A stretch of DNA of 64,000 bases from Paraburkholderia adhaesiva (GTDB lineage: Bacteria; Pseudomonadota; Gammaproteobacteria; Burkholderiales; Burkholderiaceae): the NCBI RefSeq assembly GCF_021390575.1, contig NZ_JAJEJQ010000001.1, positions 806,001 through 870,000 on the forward strand, written 5' to 3'. Shown one piece after another: positions 52,097 through 60,486 of this stretch (position 1 is its first letter; each line of letters opens with the position of its first letter). The notes below the pieces were generated by a model that saw only the letters and a program-made list of their open reading frames with translations, was not told where the DNA came from and did not search any database. The translations under genes and the position numbers were made by a program.

Positions 52097-53959
52097 TTAC
52101 TTGCGCTTGAGTTGCGAGAGATCCCGCACGGCGCCACGATCGGCCGACGTCGCGAGCGCAGCATAGGCCTGCAGCGCCTGGGACACCACGCGATTGCGAT
52201 CCACCGGCATCCAGGCCTTGTCGCCGCGCGCTTCCATGGCTGCGCGACGGCGAGCCAGCACGTCGTCCGACACCACGAGGTGCATCTTGCGCTTCGGGAT
52301 GTCGATCTCGATGACATCGCCGTCTTCCACGAGACCGATCGTGCCGCCTTCGGCCGCTTCGGGCGACGCATGCCCGATCACGAGGCCCGACGACCCGCCG
52401 GAGAACCGGCCATCGGTGAACAGCGCGCAGGTCTTGCCCAGCCCCTTCGATTTCAGATACGACGTGGGGTAGAGCATTTCCTGCATACCGGGGCCGCCCT
52501 TGGGGCCTTCGTAACGGATCACGACCACGTCACCCGCGACGACCTTGTCGCCGAGAATGGCATCGACAGCCTCGTCCTGGCTTTCGAACACGCGCGCGCG
52601 TCCGGAGAAGATCCACTGCGATTCGTCGACACCGGCAGTCTTGACGATGCAGCCCTTCTCGGCGAGGTTGCCGTAGAGCACGGCGAGGCCGCCGTCTTTC
52701 GAATACGCGTCCTGCTTGCTGCGGATACAGCCGTTCTTGCGGTCGGTATCGAGCGACGCATAGGTCGCCTCCTGGCTGAACGCCACCGTGGTCGGAATGC
52801 CGCCGGGCGCCGCGCGGAAAAACTTCTGTGCTTCTTCGCCCGCGCCGCCGGCGATGTCCCACTTGGCGATCGCGTTGCCGAGCGAGCCGCTATGCACGTT
52901 GCCGCACGACAGGTCGAGCAATTCAGCGCGGGCCAGTTCGCCCAGAATGCCGAGGATGCCGCCCGCGCGATGCACGTCTTCGATGTGGTACTTGTCGGTC
53001 ATCGGCGCGGCCTTGCACAGGCAGGGCACTTTGCGCGAGATGCGATCGATATCGGACATCGTGAAATCGACCCCCGCTTCCTGTGCGGCTGCCAGCAGGT
53101 GCAGGACGGTATTGGTCGAACCGCCCATGGCCACGTCGAGCGCCATGGCGTTCTCGAATGCGGCCTTGGTGGCGATGCTGCGCGGCAGGACCGACGCATC
53201 TTCTTCCTGATAGTAGCGGCGGCACAGGTCCACGACCAGGCGGCCTGCCTGTTCGAACAGGCCTTTGCGCCATGCGTGCGTCGCGACGATCGTGCCGTTG
53301 CCGGGCAATGCGAGGCCGATCGCCTCGGTCAGGCAGTTCATCGAGTTCGCCGTGAACATGCCCGAGCAGGAACCGCACGTCGGACACGCGCTGCGTTCGA
53401 TTTCGGCCACGTCGGCGTCGCTGATCGCCGGGTCGGCGGCCTTGATCATCGCGTCGATCAGGTCGATCTTGGCGATCACCTGACCATCGGTCGGCGACTT
53501 GACCTTGCCCGCTTCCATCGGCCCGCCGGAAACGAACACGACGGGGATGTTCAGGCGCATGGCGGCCATCAGCATGCCCGGGGTGATCTTGTCGCAATTG
53601 GAGATGCAAACCATGGCATCGGCGCAATGCGCGTTGACCATGTATTCGACCGAGTCGGCGATCAGCTCACGCGAGGGCAGCGAGTAGAGCATGCCGCCGT
53701 GGCCCATGGCAATGCCGTCGTCCACGGCGATCGTGTTGAATTCCTTGGCGACGCCGCCGGCCGCCTCAATTTCCTTCGCGACCAGCGCGCCGAGATCGCG
53801 CAGATGCACGTGGCCCGGCACGAACTGCGTGAACGAGTTCACCACGGCGATGATGGGCTTGCCGAAGTCGCCGTCTTTCATGCCGGTGGCGCGCCACAAG
53901 GCGCGAGCGCCAGCCATGTTCCGGCCATGAGTCGAAGTCTTTGATCGATAGTCAGGCAT
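52097..53959 (-). CDS. ilvD: Dihydroxy-acid dehydratase, enterobacterial type (second copy)
   Basis: A 620-residue dehydratase closely similar in motif and length to E. coli Ilv[22 protein letters not shown] at the start, [19 protein letters not shown] (near 40), NCDKITPGM (near 122), [19 protein letters not shown] (near 193) and TDGRFSGG near residue 510. It should catalyse the same step as the copy at 16.5-18.1 kb but belongs to the longer [4Fe-4S] branch. ATG 53959 has a GAGGACAG site. It has its own terminator and a 44-bp upstream element shared with the first copy. Confidence 0.96.
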   Translation of the reverse strand: MPDYRSKTSTHGRNMAGARALWRATGMKDGDFGKPIIAVVNSFTQFVPGHVHLRDLGALVAKEIEAAGGVAKEFNTIAVDDGIAMGHGGMLYSLPSRELIADSVEYMVNAHCADAMVCISNCDKITPGMLMAAMRLNIPVVFVSGGPMEAGKVKSPTDGQVIAKIDLIDAMIKAADPAISDADVAEIERSACPTCGSCSGMFTANSMNCLTEAIGLALPGNGTIVATHAWRKGLFEQAGRLVVDLCRRYYQEEDASVLPRSIATKAAFENAMALDVAMGGSTNTVLHLLAAAQEAGVDFTMSDIDRISRKVPCLCKAAPMTDKYHIEDVHRAGGILGILGELARAELLDLSCGNVHSGSLGNAIAKWDIAGGAGEEAQKFFRAAPGGIPTTVAFSQEATYASLDTDRKNGCIRSKQDAYSKDGGLAVLYGNLAEKGCIVKTAGVDESQWIFSGRARVFESQDEAVDAILGDKVVAGDVVVIRYEGPKGGPGMQEMLYPTSYLKSKGLGKTCALFTDGRFSGGSSGLVIGHASPEAAEGGTIGLVEDGDVIEIDIPKRKMHLVVSDDVLARRRAAMEARGDKAWMPVDRNRVVSQALQAYAALATSADRGAVRDLSQLKRK

Positions 53960-54224
53960 CTCTGTCCTCAGGTCTTGCAGTCGTCGTAAGTGGGATTGGG
54001 GTCCGGGCCAGCGGCCAGCGAGGGCTCGCAGTACCGCGCAGGGCGAATGTCCGGAAAGGGCAAATAGTGCTGGAGCGCCAGTAAGACGTCCAATATATTT
54101 TTCCAGGCGAATAAAGTCGAAAAATATATCAATCGATGACGGCATCGGTCAAAACCGGGCCAGGCCGCGCGTGGACGAACGATACGTTGTGACCGAAACC
54201 GGTTGCGGATTTGCCCGAGATGAA
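53960..54224. other. Upstream region of the second ilvD
   Basis: About 265 bp between the ilvD start and the metG terminator, with no gene. An AT-rich island around 54090-54130 within GC-rich DNA holds the shared palindromic element. Confidence 0.5.
54088..54131. promoter_or_regulatory. Palindromic element upstream of ilvD copy 2, shared with ilvD copy 1
   Basis: Perfect 11-bp arms ATATATTTTTC (54093-54103) and GAAAAATATAT (54119-54129) are separated by 15 bp. The 44-bp block aligns without gaps to 18255-18298 (33 of 44 identical). Its centre is about 152 bp upstream of the ilvD start, versus about 147 bp for the other copy. It is a candidate LysR-type operator. Confidence 0.65.
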
Positions 54225-54255
54225 CCAAAAAAAAGCACGCCCTCAGGCGTGCTTT
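54225..54255 (-). terminator. Rho-independent terminator of metG
   Basis: On the minus strand a 10-bp stem AAAGCACGCC/GGCGTGCTTT with a 4-base loop is followed by an uninterrupted T run. It lies about 30 bp after the metG stop. Confidence 0.93.
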
Positions 54256-54282
54256 CGTTACTGCGAGGCGAGACGCCGCGCT

Positions 54283-56442
54283 TCAGCGCACCTTCATCCC
54301 CGGCTTCGCGCCGCTTTGCGGTTCGATGATGTAGAGGCCCGGTTCGGCCTTTTCGTTGGTCGACGACGCGGACAGCACCATCCCTTCCGAAACGCCGAAC
54401 TTCATCTTGCGCGGCGCGAGATTCGCGACCACCACCGTGAACTTGCCCTTGAGGTCCTCCGGCTTGTAAGCCGAGCGGATACCCGAGAACACGTTGCGCG
54501 TGCGTTCTTCGCCGACGTCGAGCGTCAGTTGCAGCAGCTTGTCCGACCCCTCGACGACGTTGCAATCGACGATCAGCGCCACGCGCAGGTCGATCTTCGC
54601 GAAGTCGTCGATCGAGATGACCTCGGGCGTTGCCGGTTCGGCGTTGGCCTTCGCAGGCGCGTCCTTCGATGCCTTCGACTTCTGCTTCGCATCGGCGGGC
54701 GCGGCCGCGCTCGCGTCGGCTGCCTGCAGCGAATCGCGGTTCGCTGCGAGCAGGGCTTCGATCTGCTTGGGATCGACGCGCGTCATGAGGTGCTTGTACG
54801 CGTTGATCGGCGTCGCCGACGACAGCGGTTTCGCGGCGTCGACCCAGGTGAGCGGCGCGATCGAGAGGAAGCTCTCGACGCCGGCGGCCAGCGTCGGCAA
54901 CACCGGCTTGAGCGCGAGCGACAGCAGGCGGAACGCTTCAAGGCTCACGCTGCAGGCTTCATGCAGCGCCACCGCGTTGACCGGATCCTTCGCCAGTTCC
55001 CACGGCTTGGCCGTATCGACGTAGCCGTTGACCACATCGGCGAGTTCCATCGTCTGGCGCAGCGCGCGGCCGTAGTCGCGCGACTCGTAGTGCGCGGCAA
55101 TCTGCGGGATCGCGTCGCGCAGTTGCGCGAGCAGCGGATGATCCATCGCGCCGTCCTGCACGCGGCCGTCGAAGCGCTTGATCAGGAAACCCGCCGCGCG
55201 GCTGGCGATGTTGATGTACTTGCCGACGAGGTCGCTGTTCACGCGCGCCTGGAAGTCCTCGAGGTTCAGGTCGAGGTCTTCCATCGTGCCGTTGAGCTTG
55301 GCGGCGAAGTAGTAGCGCAGCCACTCGGGATTCAGGCCGGTGGTGATGTAGCTTTCCGCCGTGATGAAGGTGCCGCGCGACTTCGACATCTTCGCGCCGT
55401 CCACCGTGAGGAAGCCGTGCGCGAACACGTTGGTCGGCGTGCGATGGCCCGAGAATTCGAGCATCGCCGGCCAGAACAGCGTGTGGAAGTACAGGATGTC
55501 CTTGCCGATGAAGTGATACTGCTCCGTCTTCGTGCCCGGCTTGACCCAGGCGTCGAAGTCGATGCCGCGCTTCTCGCACAGGTTCTTGAAGCTCGCGTAG
55601 TACCCGACGGGCGCATCGAGCCACACGTAGAAGTACTTGCCGGGTGCGCCCGGAATTTCGAAGCCGAAATACGGCGCGTCGCGCGAGATGTCCCAGTCGG
55701 CGAGCTTCGATTCACCCGCGTCGCCGAGCCACTCGCGCATCTTGTTCGTGGCTTCCGGTTGCGCGAGGCCGCTCACCCAGCCGCGCAGGAACTGCTCGCA
55801 GCGCGGGTCCGAGAGGCGGAAGAAATGGTGCGTCGAGGTCTTGCGGATCGGCGTCGCGCCGGAGACCACCGAGTACGGATTGACGAGGTCGGTCGGCGCG
55901 TAGGTCGAGCCGCACACTTCGCAGTTGTCGCCGTACTGGTCCTTCGCGCCGCATTTCGGGCACTCGCCCTTGATGAAGCGGTCCGGCAGGAACATGTTCT
56001 TGACCGGATCGTAGGCCTGCTCGACGTCGCGCGTGTCGATGAGACCCGCTTCCTTGAGCGCCAGATACACCGATTCGGAGAGCACACGGTTCTCTTCGGA
56101 ATCCGTCGAGTAGTAGTTGTCGAACGACACGCCGAAGCTGTCGAAATCGCGCTTGTGCTCCTGCCAGACGCGCGCGATCAGCTGCTGCGGCGTGAGGCCT
56201 TCCTTCTCGGCGCGCAGCATGACGGGCGTGCCGTGCGTGTCGTCGGCACCGACGTAGTAGACCTCGTGACCATGCATTCGCAGCGCGCGAACCCAGATGT
56301 CCGTCTGGATGTACTCGACCAGATGGCCGATATGGATTTGCCCGTTGGCGTAGGGCAGGGCGGACGTAACGAGAATCTGGCGGCGGGCCTGCTGAGCCTG
56401 GTGTGTGCCGGCGGCACTGAGGTCGGTGGCGGGTGCTGACAT
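54283..56442 (-). CDS. metG: Methionyl-tRNA synthetase MetG
   Basis: A 719-residue class I synthetase charging tRNA-Met. The catalytic domain has [14 protein letters not shown] (residues 27-40, HIGH motif), a zinc knuckle CPKCG...CEVCG (near 160-175) and AKMSKSRG (near 350). A linker rich in Ala/Lys near residues 575-605 leads to a C-terminal EMAP-II/Trbp111-type tRNA-binding dimerisation domain ending KPGMKVR. ATG 56442 starts [12 protein letters not shown]; the frame is open upstream without similarity. Confidence 0.97.
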   Translation of the reverse strand: MSAPATDLSAAGTHQAQQARRQILVTSALPYANGQIHIGHLVEYIQTDIWVRALRMHGHEVYYVGADDTHGTPVMLRAEKEGLTPQQLIARVWQEHKRDFDSFGVSFDNYYSTDSEENRVLSESVYLALKEAGLIDTRDVEQAYDPVKNMFLPDRFIKGECPKCGAKDQYGDNCEVCGSTYAPTDLVNPYSVVSGATPIRKTSTHHFFRLSDPRCEQFLRGWVSGLAQPEATNKMREWLGDAGESKLADWDISRDAPYFGFEIPGAPGKYFYVWLDAPVGYYASFKNLCEKRGIDFDAWVKPGTKTEQYHFIGKDILYFHTLFWPAMLEFSGHRTPTNVFAHGFLTVDGAKMSKSRGTFITAESYITTGLNPEWLRYYFAAKLNGTMEDLDLNLEDFQARVNSDLVGKYINIASRAAGFLIKRFDGRVQDGAMDHPLLAQLRDAIPQIAAHYESRDYGRALRQTMELADVVNGYVDTAKPWELAKDPVNAVALHEACSVSLEAFRLLSLALKPVLPTLAAGVESFLSIAPLTWVDAAKPLSSATPINAYKHLMTRVDPKQIEALLAANRDSLQAADASAAAPADAKQKSKASKDAPAKANAEPATPEVISIDDFAKIDLRVALIVDCNVVEGSDKLLQLTLDVGEERTRNVFSGIRSAYKPEDLKGKFTVVVANLAPRKMKFGVSEGMVLSASSTNEKAEPGLYIIEPQSGAKPGMKVR

Positions 56443-56835
56443 GTTGGGAGAGTCCGGTGATGCGGGAGGTCGAAACGACAATTTTAGCAGGGCGGAGGGG
56501 GCGCGCGTTCGCGGCCGGAAGTGCCGCGGGAGACGCGCTCTGGTCCTGTGCGAAATCCTGGTGCGCCTGGTGCGCGTGACACGGGTTCTGCGCAACAGCG
56601 GGCGAAACCAGGGGACGGACGCTGTCCAGGAACCCGTCCGATGCTGCATCGCACAAATAGCGGGCAAAAAAAACCGGGGCAGTATGGCCCCGGAGCAACA
56701 ACGACAAGAGGAGAATGGTGACGCGGCGGCATCGCCAGCCACGTACCGTAATGAGAGACAGCGGATCGGGCGGGGAGTTCGAAAAAATTTACATTTTCCG
56801 GGTCCACCCGCCGTCAAACTGCCATCACGCAGCCA
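56443..56835. other. Intergenic region upstream of metG
   Basis: About 390 bp with no gene. It contains the terminator of the OmpA-like gene (56666-56693) and, on the minus strand, TAAAAT at 56481-56486, a possible -10 for metG. The rest is GC-rich and unremarkable. Confidence 0.45.
56666..56693 (-). terminator. Rho-independent terminator of the OmpA-like lipoprotein gene
   Basis: On the minus strand CCGGGGC (from 56693) pairs with GCCCCGG (to 56674) across a short loop and is followed by eight T residues. It lies about 145 bp after the stop codon. Confidence 0.88.
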
Positions 56836-57486
56836 TCAGCCCTGATGTTGCGCCGTTGCGCGCAGATAGATTTCCACGCGACGGTTCGCCGCGCGGCCTG
56901 CTTCGGTGTTGTTGTCGGCGACCGGTTGCGTGTCGCCACGGCCTTCCGCGGCGAGGCGCTGCATCGGGATGCCGCGCGTCGACAGGTAGTTCACGACGCT
57001 CTGCGCGCGGTTGACCGATAGCGTCTGGTTAAACGCGGGCTGGCCCGTACTGTCCGTGTGCCCCACGACCTGCGCGACCACTTCCGGATTCTGCTGCAGC
57101 GTCTGGGCGACCTGATCGAGCACCGGTGCGAATGACGGCATGATCGCGTAGCTGTTGGTGGCGAAGGTCACGCTGCTCGGGATGTCGAGCTTGAGCGAGC
57201 CGTCCGGCTGCTCGGTGATCTTGGTGCCCGTGCCCTGCGTCGCGCCCGACAGACGGTTGTGGATCGCCTGCCAGTTGTAGCCGGTCACACCGCCGACGAG
57301 CGCGCCGGCACCTGCGCCGATCGCCGCGCCCTTGCCGCCGCCGAAGATCGCGCCGATCGCAGCACCCGTGCCGGCGCCGACGCCGGTGCCGATGGCCGTG
57401 TTGGTGCCCTGCTGGGTCGCGCAGCCCGCGACGAGCGCACCGGCGACAGCAAAGACGGAGAGGCGGGTCAAGATTCTTGCGTTCAT
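56836..57486 (-). CDS. OmpA-family lipoprotein with glycine-zipper region
   Basis: A 216-residue outer-membrane lipoprotein. The signal peptide ends in a lipobox (VAGC, Cys22). A glycine-zipper-rich segment (GTGVGAGTGAAIGAIFGGG, about residues 33-68) precedes a C-terminal OmpA domain (about 95-210). That domain contains VVGHTDSTGQPAFNQTLSVN and NRRVEIYL, the residues that bind diaminopimelate in peptidoglycan. It resembles YiaD-type proteins. It is divergent from apbC. Confidence 0.93.
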   Translation of the reverse strand: MNARILTRLSVFAVAGALVAGCATQQGTNTAIGTGVGAGTGAAIGAIFGGGKGAAIGAGAGALVGGVTGYNWQAIHNRLSGATQGTGTKITEQPDGSLKLDIPSSVTFATNSYAIMPSFAPVLDQVAQTLQQNPEVVAQVVGHTDSTGQPAFNQTLSVNRAQSVVNYLSTRGIPMQRLAAEGRGDTQPVADNNTEAGRAANRRVEIYLRATAQHQG

Positions 57487-57779
57487 TTTGCTTCCTCACT
57501 TGAATGGAACACGACGACTGCCGGCACTGACCGCCCGCCTGCAGGCCCCGACTGGGTACAGGGTCTTCGGGCGGCTGCCTGCCGACAGCTACTACAATGG
57601 CGGCTTGAAGGCTTGTGTGACGAGGTTCACCGACGGGATCGCCGCTTCAAGGTTCGACGCCCGCAAGCGTGCACTTCAGCCGTGAAATTCGCAATGCAGC
57701 CTAACAATTTCTATCATTTCGCGGCGCCAGCGCGATCATTCGATCCGCGCCCGGCGACCGGTGTACCCACGGAGCATCA

Positions 57780-58868
57780 ATGAGCATAGATCGGGCTTTG
57801 GTCGACGCCGCGCTTGCGGCCCTGACGGATCCGAACACGGGCAAGCCCTACGCGACGGGCAAGGGCGTCCGCAATGTTGTCGTCGAGGGTGACGGCGTCG
57901 GCGTCGAGATCGTGCTTGGCTATCCGGCGAAGAGTCAGGTCGACGCGATCCGGTCGCAGGTCGAGGCCGCGCTCGCCGCGGTGCCCGGCGTCAAGTTGAG
58001 CCGCGTCGCGGTGACGACTGACATCGCCGCGCACACCGTTCAGCGCGGCGTCAAGCTGCTGCCGAACGTGAAGAACATCGTTGCAGTCGCCTCGGGCAAG
58101 GGCGGCGTCGGCAAGAGCACGACCGCCGTGAACCTCGCGCTCGCACTGGCGGCCGAAGGCGCCTCGGTGGGCATCCTCGACGCCGATATCTACGGCCCAT
58201 CGCTTCCGATGATGCTTGGCATTCACGGTCGCCCCGAGTCGCCGGACGGCCAGTCGATGAACCCGCTCGAAGGCCACGGCATGCAGGCGAACTCGATCGG
58301 CTTCCTGATCGAGCAGGACAACCCGATGGTCTGGCGCGGCCCGATGGCGACATCGGCGCTCGAACAACTGCTGCGCCAGACGAACTGGCGCGAGCTCGAC
58401 TATCTCATCGTCGATATGCCGCCGGGCACCGGCGACATCCAGCTCACGCTCTCGCAGCGCGTGCCGGTGACGGGCGCCGTGATCGTCACGACGCCGCAGG
58501 ACATCGCGCTCCTCGACGCGAAGAAGGGTCTCAAGATGTTCGAGAAGGTCGGCATTCCGATTCTCGGCATCGTCGAGAACATGGCCGTGCATGTCTGCTC
58601 GAACTGCGGCCACGCCGAGCACATCTTCGGCGCGGGCGGCGGCGAGCGCATGGCGCAGGAATACGGCGTCGAGGTGCTCGGCAGTCTGCCGCTCGACATC
58701 ACGATTCGCGAGCAGGCGGACTCGGGCCACCCGAGCGTCGTCGCCGATCCCGAGGGCCGGATTGCCCAGACGTATCGCGCGATCGCGCGTCGCGTCGCGA
58801 TCCAGATCGCCGAGCGTGCACGTGACATGACGTCGAAGTTTCCAAGCATCGTCGTGCAGAACACCTGA
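57780..58868 (+). CDS. apbC: Iron-sulfur cluster carrier protein ApbC (Mrp/NBP35 family)
   Basis: A 362-residue P-loop ATPase that carries and delivers Fe-S clusters. An N-terminal DUF59-like domain (about residues 1-90) is followed by the deviant Walker A in ASGKGGVGKSTTAVNLALALA (near 103), DADIYGPSLPMMLG, and the DMPPGTGDIQLT segment near 208. The cluster-binding CSNCG lies near residue 275. GGAGC precedes the ATG. It may serve the two Fe-S dehydratases in the window, among others. Confidence 0.94.
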   Translation: MSIDRALVDAALAALTDPNTGKPYATGKGVRNVVVEGDGVGVEIVLGYPAKSQVDAIRSQVEAALAAVPGVKLSRVAVTTDIAAHTVQRGVKLLPNVKNIVAVASGKGGVGKSTTAVNLALALAAEGASVGILDADIYGPSLPMMLGIHGRPESPDGQSMNPLEGHGMQANSIGFLIEQDNPMVWRGPMATSALEQLLRQTNWRELDYLIVDMPPGTGDIQLTLSQRVPVTGAVIVTTPQDIALLDAKKGLKMFEKVGIPILGIVENMAVHVCSNCGHAEHIFGAGGGERMAQEYGVEVLGSLPLDITIREQADSGHPSVVADPEGRIAQTYRAIARRVAIQIAERARDMTSKFPSIVVQNT

Positions 58869-59048
58869 AAAGCCTGGGTTCGCGCCGGCGGCCCGTATCG
58901 GCGCTGCGCCTTGGCGCGCGGGGTGCAGCGCGGCCGACGCTGTGCGCTCCCGCACACGCGCAGGTGCACAGGCGCGCGGTATCATGTGGACTTCATCGCG
59001 TCCGGTGCGATGGCCGCAAGAGCGGCTGCCGGCCGGCAAGAGGATTGC

Positions 59049-59588
59049 ATGGTAAAAGGAAACGAGAGGCTAGCGGGGTATGCATTCGTCGTGCTGGCAG
59101 TGGCTGGCGGCGTGCTGCTTGGCGGCTGCACCAGCTTCATGGGGCAGCAGGACAAGCGCGCCGCCGCGCAGTTGCTGCCCACGATGGGTAACCAGGTGCG
59201 CGGCACCCTTTCGTTCGTCGAGCGTTCGGACGGTGTGCAGGTCAGCTATAACCTCGCGGGTCTGCCGCCCAACAGCGATCACGCCTTGCAGATCCACGAA
59301 CGCGGAGACTGCAATGCCGTCGACGCGTCGAGCGCGGGACCCGTCTTCGCGCCCGCCGCCGCGCGCATGCGGCCCGGAACACGCGTGGAGGGCGATCTCG
59401 GCAACATTCGCGCCGATTCGAACGGCGTTGCCACGGGGTTTTTGGTCGCACCCGACGTTTCGCTCGATGGAATCCGCTCGGTGATCCAGCGCGCGGTGCT
59501 GGTCCACCATGACCCGATCGACCCGTACGCCGACCCGCAGCGCGGCACCGGCCTGGCGCTCGCATGCGGCGTGATCCGCGTCGAGTGA
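59049..59588 (+). CDS. SOD-like (SodC fold) lipoprotein lacking most metal ligands
   Basis: A 179-residue predicted lipoprotein (LLGGC, Cys27) with the Cu/Zn superoxide dismutase fold pattern: ALQIHERGDC (near residue 76), SAGPVFAP (near 90), GDLGNI (near 115), and LVHHDPIDPY...LACGVIRVE at the end, which keeps the disulfide cysteines. Compared with active SodC, the first His of the H-x-H pair is Gln and the bridging His of G-H-F is Val; the zinc-loop histidines are also missing. Dismutase activity therefore looks unlikely, and a structural or non-enzymatic role is more plausible. AGAGGA precedes the ATG. Confidence 0.78.
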   Translation: MVKGNERLAGYAFVVLAVAGGVLLGGCTSFMGQQDKRAAAQLLPTMGNQVRGTLSFVERSDGVQVSYNLAGLPPNSDHALQIHERGDCNAVDASSAGPVFAPAAARMRPGTRVEGDLGNIRADSNGVATGFLVAPDVSLDGIRSVIQRAVLVHHDPIDPYADPQRGTGLALACGVIRVE

Positions 59589-59816
59589 GCGCGGGACCGC
59601 TCCGGCCGGTTGGCCGCTTGCACTGCCGCGATGCCTTTCATATGCACTTTTCGGGCGTCTCGATCTACATCGCGTAAAATAAGCGCCTTTCGTACGCGGG
59701 CGCAGTTCCGTCGCGCAGTTCTGCCCGCAGTTCTGCCGATTGGCGGTTTCGGACCGCATTGCGCTTTTCGCCCCTTTTCGTCATCCAAGTCATTTAACTG
59801 ACACGTAGCGACCAAC

Positions 59817-60386
59817 ATGGCAATCAAGTCCGACAAGTGGATCCGGCGCATGGCCGAAGAACACAAAATGATCGAGCCGTTCGTGCGCGACCAGGTCCGT
59901 GTGGCGGAGGATGGGCGCAAGATTGTGAGCTACGGCACGTCGAGCTACGGCTACGACATCCGCTGCGCCGACGAATTCAAGATCTTCACGAACATCAATT
60001 CGACGATCGTCGACCCGAAGAACTTCGACGAAAAATCGTTCGTCGACTTCAAGGGCGACGTTTGCATCATTCCGCCGAACTCGTTCGCGCTCGCGCGCAC
60101 GGTCGAGTATTTCCGCATCCCGCGCAAGGTGTTGACCGTGTGTCTCGGCAAGTCCACGTACGCGCGTTGCGGGATCATCGTGAACGTCACGCCGTTCGAG
60201 CCGGAATGGGAAGGCTATGTGACGCTCGAATTCTCGAATACGACACCATTGCCTGCCAAAATCTACGCGAACGAGGGCGTCGCGCAGGTGCTCTTCTTCG
60301 AGAGCGACGAGGTCTGCGAGGTGTCTTACGCGGATCGCGGCGGCAAGTACCAGGGGCAGCACGGCGTCACGCTGCCGAAGACCTGA
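59817..60386 (+). CDS. dcd: dCTP deaminase Dcd
   Basis: A 189-residue trimeric enzyme that deaminates dCTP to dUTP for thymidylate synthesis. Family motifs are [13 protein letters not shown] (near residue 40), the substrate-binding [10 protein letters not shown] (near 108-117) and [17 protein letters not shown] (near 127-143) containing the catalytic Glu. The C-terminal [12 protein letters not shown] segment closes the active site. A strong hairpin follows before the decarboxylase gene. Confidence 0.97.
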   Translation: MAIKSDKWIRRMAEEHKMIEPFVRDQVRVAEDGRKIVSYGTSSYGYDIRCADEFKIFTNINSTIVDPKNFDEKSFVDFKGDVCIIPPNSFALARTVEYFRIPRKVLTVCLGKSTYARCGIIVNVTPFEPEWEGYVTLEFSNTTPLPAKIYANEGVAQVLFFESDEVCEVSYADRGGKYQGQHGVTLPKT

Positions 60387-60438
60387 TCCAGAATCTGCGC
60401 GGCGCAAGCAGGAACGCACCGCCCAAACGACATACGGG

Positions 60439-60475
60439 GACCGCTGCGCAACTTATGCAGCGGTCGTTTCTTTTG
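60439..60475 (+). terminator. Terminator between dcd and the decarboxylase gene
   Basis: A perfect 9-bp stem GACCGCTGC/GCAGCGGTC with a 9-base loop (60439-60465) is followed by GTTTCTTTT. It ends about 10 bp before the decarboxylase ribosome site (GGAGA), so it separates the two units and might also act as an attenuator for the second. Confidence 0.75.
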
Positions 60476-60486
60476 GAGAATCGCCC

